From Candidatus Accumulibacter aalborgensis (lineage in GTDB: Bacteria; Pseudomonadota; Gammaproteobacteria; Burkholderiales; Rhodocyclaceae), in contig NZ_FLQX01000001.1 in the NCBI RefSeq assembly GCF_900089955.1, positions 1 through 64,000 of the forward strand: DNA of 64,000 nt, written 5' to 3'. Under the pieces are notes generated by a model. That model saw only the letters and a program-made list of their open reading frames with translations. It ran no database searches and was not told the DNA's origin. Below are positions 60,964-64,000 of this stretch, piece by piece. Every line of letters starts with the position of its first letter. Within the stretch, counting starts at the first letter, position 1. Made by a program: the position numbers and the translations under genes.

Positions 60964-62256
60964 ATGTTTCCACTCGTGCTCAAACTCCGTCGGCTCGGCC
61001 TGCTCGCCGTCAGCACACTGGCTCTGCTGCAGGCGCCGGCGTACGCCCAACTGACCATCGAGATTACTGGCGCCGGGGCCAACCGCATCCCCGTGGCGAT
61101 TGCCGAATTCGGCGGAGAAACAAGCGCTGCTCGCGTCGTGACCACCGTCGTGCGCGGTGACCTCGAACGCAGTGGCCTGTTCAAGATGGTCGACACCAAC
61201 GGCATGGCCATGACCGAGGCGTCGACCCCGGTCTATGACGACTGGCGGAGCAGGGGCGCCGACGCGCTGGCGGCCGGCAGCATCGGCGAGACTCCTGATG
61301 GTCGAAAGGAGGCGCGCTTCCGCTTGTTTGACGTCAACAAACAGAGCATCCTGGGCGGATCTGCATTCGTCACCTCGAAGCCCATGCTGCGTGCCGCCGG
61401 CCATCGCATCGCCGACATGATCTACGAGAAGCTGACCGGTGAGCCGGGCATCTTTTCCACCCGCGTCGCCTACGTCGTCAGGGCCAGCGCGACGCGCTAC
61501 GAGTTGCACATCTCCGACGCCGACGGACAGAACGAGCAGGTGGCGCTGATCTCCAAGGAACCGATCATTTCGCCAGCCTGGTCGCCTGATGGCACGCGCC
61601 TGGCCTACGTTTCCTTTGAAAACAAGAAACCGGTGGTCTACGCTCACTCGCTGGCCTCAGGGAAGCGTATCGTCGTCGCCAACTTCAAGGGCTCCAACTC
61701 GGCGCCCGCCTGGTCGCCCGATGGTCGCAAGCTGGCCGTAGTGCTGAGCAAGGACGGCGGCTCGCAGATCTTCACCGTCAACGCCGACGGTTCGGGCGTG
61801 CAGCGGCTGACGACCGCCAGCGCGATCAATACCGAACCGAACTTCTCTCCGGATGGGCAGTCGGTGTACTTCACCTCGGATCGTGGCGGCAGCCCGCAGA
61901 TCTATCGCGTCGGCGTCGGCGGCGGCGAACCGCAGCGCGTGAGCTTCGATGGCAGCTACAATGTGACCCCGCGCCTGTCACCGGACGGCAAGTCGATGGC
62001 CTTCATCAGCCGGCGCGAAGGCAGTTTTCGTCTCAGCGTGATGGACCTTGCCAGCCGGCAGGTGCAGGTCCTGACCGACTCGCACAAGGATGAATCACCC
62101 AGTTTCTCACCCAACGGGAGGATGATCCTGATCGCCACCGAGCAAGGCGGTCGCGGTGTGCTCTCGGCGGTATCGATCGATGGCCGCATCAAACAGCGTC
62201 TTTCCATTACGGCGGGCGATGTGCGCGAGCCGGCGTGGGGCCCCTTCAACAAATAA
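60964..62256 (+). CDS. tolB: Tol-Pal protein TolB
   Basis: A 430-residue periplasmic protein. The signal peptide is MFPLVLKLRRLGLLAVSTLA. An N-terminal domain (LTIEITGAGANRIPVAIAEF) is followed by a six-bladed beta-propeller of WD40-like PD40 repeats (ISPAWSPDGTRLAYVSFENK; SAPAWSPDGRKLAVVLSKDG; EPNFSPDGQSVYFTSDRGGS). It binds Pal and TolA. ATG at 60964 gives the signal peptide; an upstream in-frame start is spurious. Confidence 0.95.
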   Translation: MFPLVLKLRRLGLLAVSTLALLQAPAYAQLTIEITGAGANRIPVAIAEFGGETSAARVVTTVVRGDLERSGLFKMVDTNGMAMTEASTPVYDDWRSRGADALAAGSIGETPDGRKEARFRLFDVNKQSILGGSAFVTSKPMLRAAGHRIADMIYEKLTGEPGIFSTRVAYVVRASATRYELHISDADGQNEQVALISKEPIISPAWSPDGTRLAYVSFENKKPVVYAHSLASGKRIVVANFKGSNSAPAWSPDGRKLAVVLSKDGGSQIFTVNADGSGVQRLTTASAINTEPNFSPDGQSVYFTSDRGGSPQIYRVGVGGGEPQRVSFDGSYNVTPRLSPDGKSMAFISRREGSFRLSVMDLASRQVQVLTDSHKDESPSFSPNGRMILIATEQGGRGVLSAVSIDGRIKQRLSITAGDVREPAWGPFNK

Positions 62257-62296
62257 GCATTCGTCGTCAGTCCGAATTTTCTGCAGGAGAAACACC

Positions 62297-62833
62297 ATGA
62301 AGCAACTCGTCATCCCCGCCGCTCTGATCCTTTTGATCGCTGCCTGCAGTTCGACGCGCGAGGGCAGCGACCAGGCCGCCGGTGGTGGTGCGCCCGTCGA
62401 GACGCGTGGCGGGTCGGGAGGCGTGACCACGGTCACGACGGGCGGCGTCGAAACGCGCGGCCTGCCGGCAGCGCTCACCGATCCGCAAAGCATTCTCTCG
62501 AAGCGCAGCGTGTATTTCGATTATGACAGCTACGAAGTCAAGGCTGAATACAAGGATCTGGTGACCGCCCACGCCAAGTTCCTCACCGATAATCGCCAGT
62601 TCAAGATTCTGATCCAGGGCAATACCGACGAACGCGGCAGCCGCGAGTACAACCTGGCGCTAGGTCAGAAGCGGGCCGACGCAGTCAAGAAGATGCTGGC
62701 CTTGCTCGGGGCCCGCGAAGAGCAACTCGAATCGGTCAGCCTGGGCGAAGAAAAGCCCAAGAACGAAGGCCATGACGAAAGTGCCTGGGCCCAGAACCGC
62801 CGCGGCGACATGCTCTACACCGGCGAGTTCTAG
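62297..62833 (+). CDS. pal: Peptidoglycan-associated lipoprotein Pal
   Basis: A 178-residue lipoprotein. The signal is MKQLVIPAALILLIAACSST with lipobox IAAC. The OmpA-like domain is SVYFDYDSYEVKAEYKDLV, then FKILIQGNTDERGSREYNLA and LGQKRADAVKKMLALLG. It anchors the outer membrane to peptidoglycan. AGGAGA precedes the ATG. Confidence 0.96.
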   Translation: MKQLVIPAALILLIAACSSTREGSDQAAGGGAPVETRGGSGGVTTVTTGGVETRGLPAALTDPQSILSKRSVYFDYDSYEVKAEYKDLVTAHAKFLTDNRQFKILIQGNTDERGSREYNLALGQKRADAVKKMLALLGAREEQLESVSLGEEKPKNEGHDESAWAQNRRGDMLYTGEF

Positions 62834-62834
62834 G

Positions 62835-63617
62835 ATGTCGGAGCCGTCGCATCGTCGCTGGGCCGCCCTGCAGGCGGGTGCGCTGTTACTCGTGGCCATC
62901 GGCGCGCAACCCGTGCGTGCCGGTATTCTGGATGACGACGAAGCACGCCGTCAGGTCAAGGACTTGTCGATCAAGACCAGCGAACGCTTCGACACCGTCT
63001 CCAAAGGACAGATCGAGCTGGCCAACCAGACGCAGGCGCTGCGTGAAGAGAACGCGCACCTGCGTGGCCAGATCGAGACGCTGACCTATGAGCTCGATTC
63101 GGCCAAGAAGCGACAACAGGACTTCTATATCGACCTCGACGGACGCCTGCGCAAGCTCGAAGCACCGCTGACGGCCAGCGTGGAGGCAAAGCCTGCCGAG
63201 GAGAACAAGGCCGCCGCCGAAGCGCCGAGAAAGCCAGCCAGCGACCCGGCCATCGAAACGCGTGAATACGAGGCCGCTCTCAATCTGTTCAGAGCCAAGA
63301 AGGTCAAGGAAGCTGCCGCGGCTTTCGACGCTTTTGCCAAAGCGCACCCGGACAGCACGCTGACGCCAAGTGCTTACTACTGGCTCGGCAACGCCCATTA
63401 CGCGCTGGGCGACTGCAAGAAGGCGATCGATGCTCAGCGGGTGGTGGTCAGTAAATGGCCCGCCAACCCCAAGGCGCCCGAAGCGCTGCTCAATGTGGCC
63501 ACCTGCCAGCACGAACTTGCCGACGCCAGGGGAGCGAAAGGTACGCTGGAAACGCTGGTCGCCAAGTACCCGGAAAGTACGGCGGCGGTCACCGCCAGGC
63601 AGCGCCTCAAGAAGTAG
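62835..63617 (+). CDS. cpoB: Cell division coordinator CpoB (YbgF)
   Basis: A 260-residue periplasmic protein. The signal peptide ends near GAQPVRAGILDDDEA. The N-terminal coiled-coil (about 40-105: TQALREENAHLRGQIETLTY) trimerises. C-terminal TPRs (about 140-258) start EYEAALNLFRAKKVKEAAAA and include TPSAYYWLGNAHYALGDCKK. It links Tol to peptidoglycan synthesis in division. It starts 1 bp after the pal stop. Confidence 0.93.
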   Translation: MSEPSHRRWAALQAGALLLVAIGAQPVRAGILDDDEARRQVKDLSIKTSERFDTVSKGQIELANQTQALREENAHLRGQIETLTYELDSAKKRQQDFYIDLDGRLRKLEAPLTASVEAKPAEENKAAAEAPRKPASDPAIETREYEAALNLFRAKKVKEAAAAFDAFAKAHPDSTLTPSAYYWLGNAHYALGDCKKAIDAQRVVVSKWPANPKAPEALLNVATCQHELADARGAKGTLETLVAKYPESTAAVTARQRLKK

Positions 63618-63621
63618 GCGG

Positions 63622-64000
63622 GTGAACGCCTCCCTACGACCGCTGTCGCTGAAAATCAGCGAGATCTTCCTGTCCCTGCAGGGCGAGACCTCCCGTGCCG
63701 GGCTACCGACCGTTTTTGTCCGCCTGACCGGCTGCCCGCTACGCTGCGTCTGGTGCGACACTGCCTACGCTTTTTCCGGCGGCCAGACGATCTCGCTTCC
63801 GGAAATCATCGAGCAAGTGGCGTGTCATGGCGTCAACCATGTTTGCGTGACCGGCGGCGAACCTCTCGCACAGCCAGCGTGCCTACCCTTGCTGAGCGCC
63901 TTGAGCGATGCCGGCTATGCGGTGTCTTTGGAGACCTCTGGCGCACTCGATGTGGCCGAGGTAGACGCGCGCGTTTCGCGCATCGTAGACCTCAAGGCGC
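63622..64000 (+). CDS. queE: 7-carboxy-7-deazaguanine synthase QueE, 5' part
   Basis: The frame from GTG at 63622 runs open off the window end (126 codons). It reads LKISEIFLSLQGETSRAGLP, then TVFVRLTGCPLRCVWCDTAY. The CxxxCxxC radical-SAM motif is CPLRCVWC. VNHVCVTGGEPLAQPACLPL is the GGEP motif. QueE makes 7-carboxy-7-deazaguanine for queuosine and related nucleosides. It often follows cpoB in betaproteobacteria. Confidence 0.92.
   Translation, partial: MNASLRPLSLKISEIFLSLQGETSRAGLPTVFVRLTGCPLRCVWCDTAYAFSGGQTISLPEIIEQVACHGVNHVCVTGGEPLAQPACLPLLSALSDAGYAVSLETSGALDVAEVDARVSRIVDLKA

Overview
The window is a GC-rich chromosomal segment of a Gram-negative betaproteobacterium, most likely order Rhodocyclales. 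The content resembles Candidatus Accumulibacter or a close relative, but that is an inference. Supporting points are the tol-pal, ruv and bam genes, a tRNA-Ile(CAU) split by a group I intron of the type first described in Azoarcus, and a set of genes useful to a polyphosphate- and acetate-storing cell: a low-affinity phosphate transporter with its PhoU-like partner, a SatP-type acetate transporter, and a secreted exopolyphosphatase-like protein. Species identity cannot be fixed without database comparison.

Layout. 1-4.3 kb: the 3' part of a giant Ig-like repeat protein, apparently broken by the end of an IS21-like element, followed by a TPR-acetyltransferase fusion. 4.3-13.4 kb: dapB, bamE, fur, two metallopeptidases, two CNNM/CorC paralogues, and a DUF47-pit phosphate operon. 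13.8-18.3 kb: a SulP-STAS-cNMP transporter, a decayed DUF47 gene that only shows when three frames are joined, another PhoU-like gene and a 43-residue exported peptide. 18.4-23.1 kb: rlmI, an exported MsrB-MsrA pair, and a convergent Fur-family regulator/zinc-binding-protein pair that share a palindrome (candidate Zur sites). 23.1-25.5 kb: an IS3 fragment, the intron-containing tRNA, a Cache protein, satP and a chemoreceptor remnant. 25.5-32.7 kb: metG, rarD, DUF1499, and a nemR-nemA-yqhD electrophile-detoxification cluster with two matching operators. 32.7-43.8 kb: a secreted caspase-like protein, an OprB porin, cbiMNQO under a cobalamin riboswitch, a feoAB iron cluster under a Fur box, a Ppx/GppA-like exported protein and hslR. 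44.1-52.7 kb: a two-partner secretion locus (TpsA, TpsB) followed by an exported TPR-CHAT protease. 52.7-57 kb: a DMT transporter with ruvC-ruvA-perM-ruvB. 57-64 kb: ybgC-tolQRA-(unknown)-tolB-pal-cpoB-queE.

The genes work together in clear modules: phosphate handling, iron and cobalt acquisition, zinc-responsive control, aldehyde/electrophile defence, envelope integrity (Tol-Pal) and surface adhesion. The strongest candidates for something little described are the TpsA-TpsB-CHAT module, an exported exopolyphosphatase-like protein, and a dispersed repeat family. Copies of that repeat abut start codons and even supply the end of ruvB. At least six gene remnants (DUF47, IS3, Aer-type receptor, AzlC, DUF2784, IS21 end) show that this segment has been actively remodelled.
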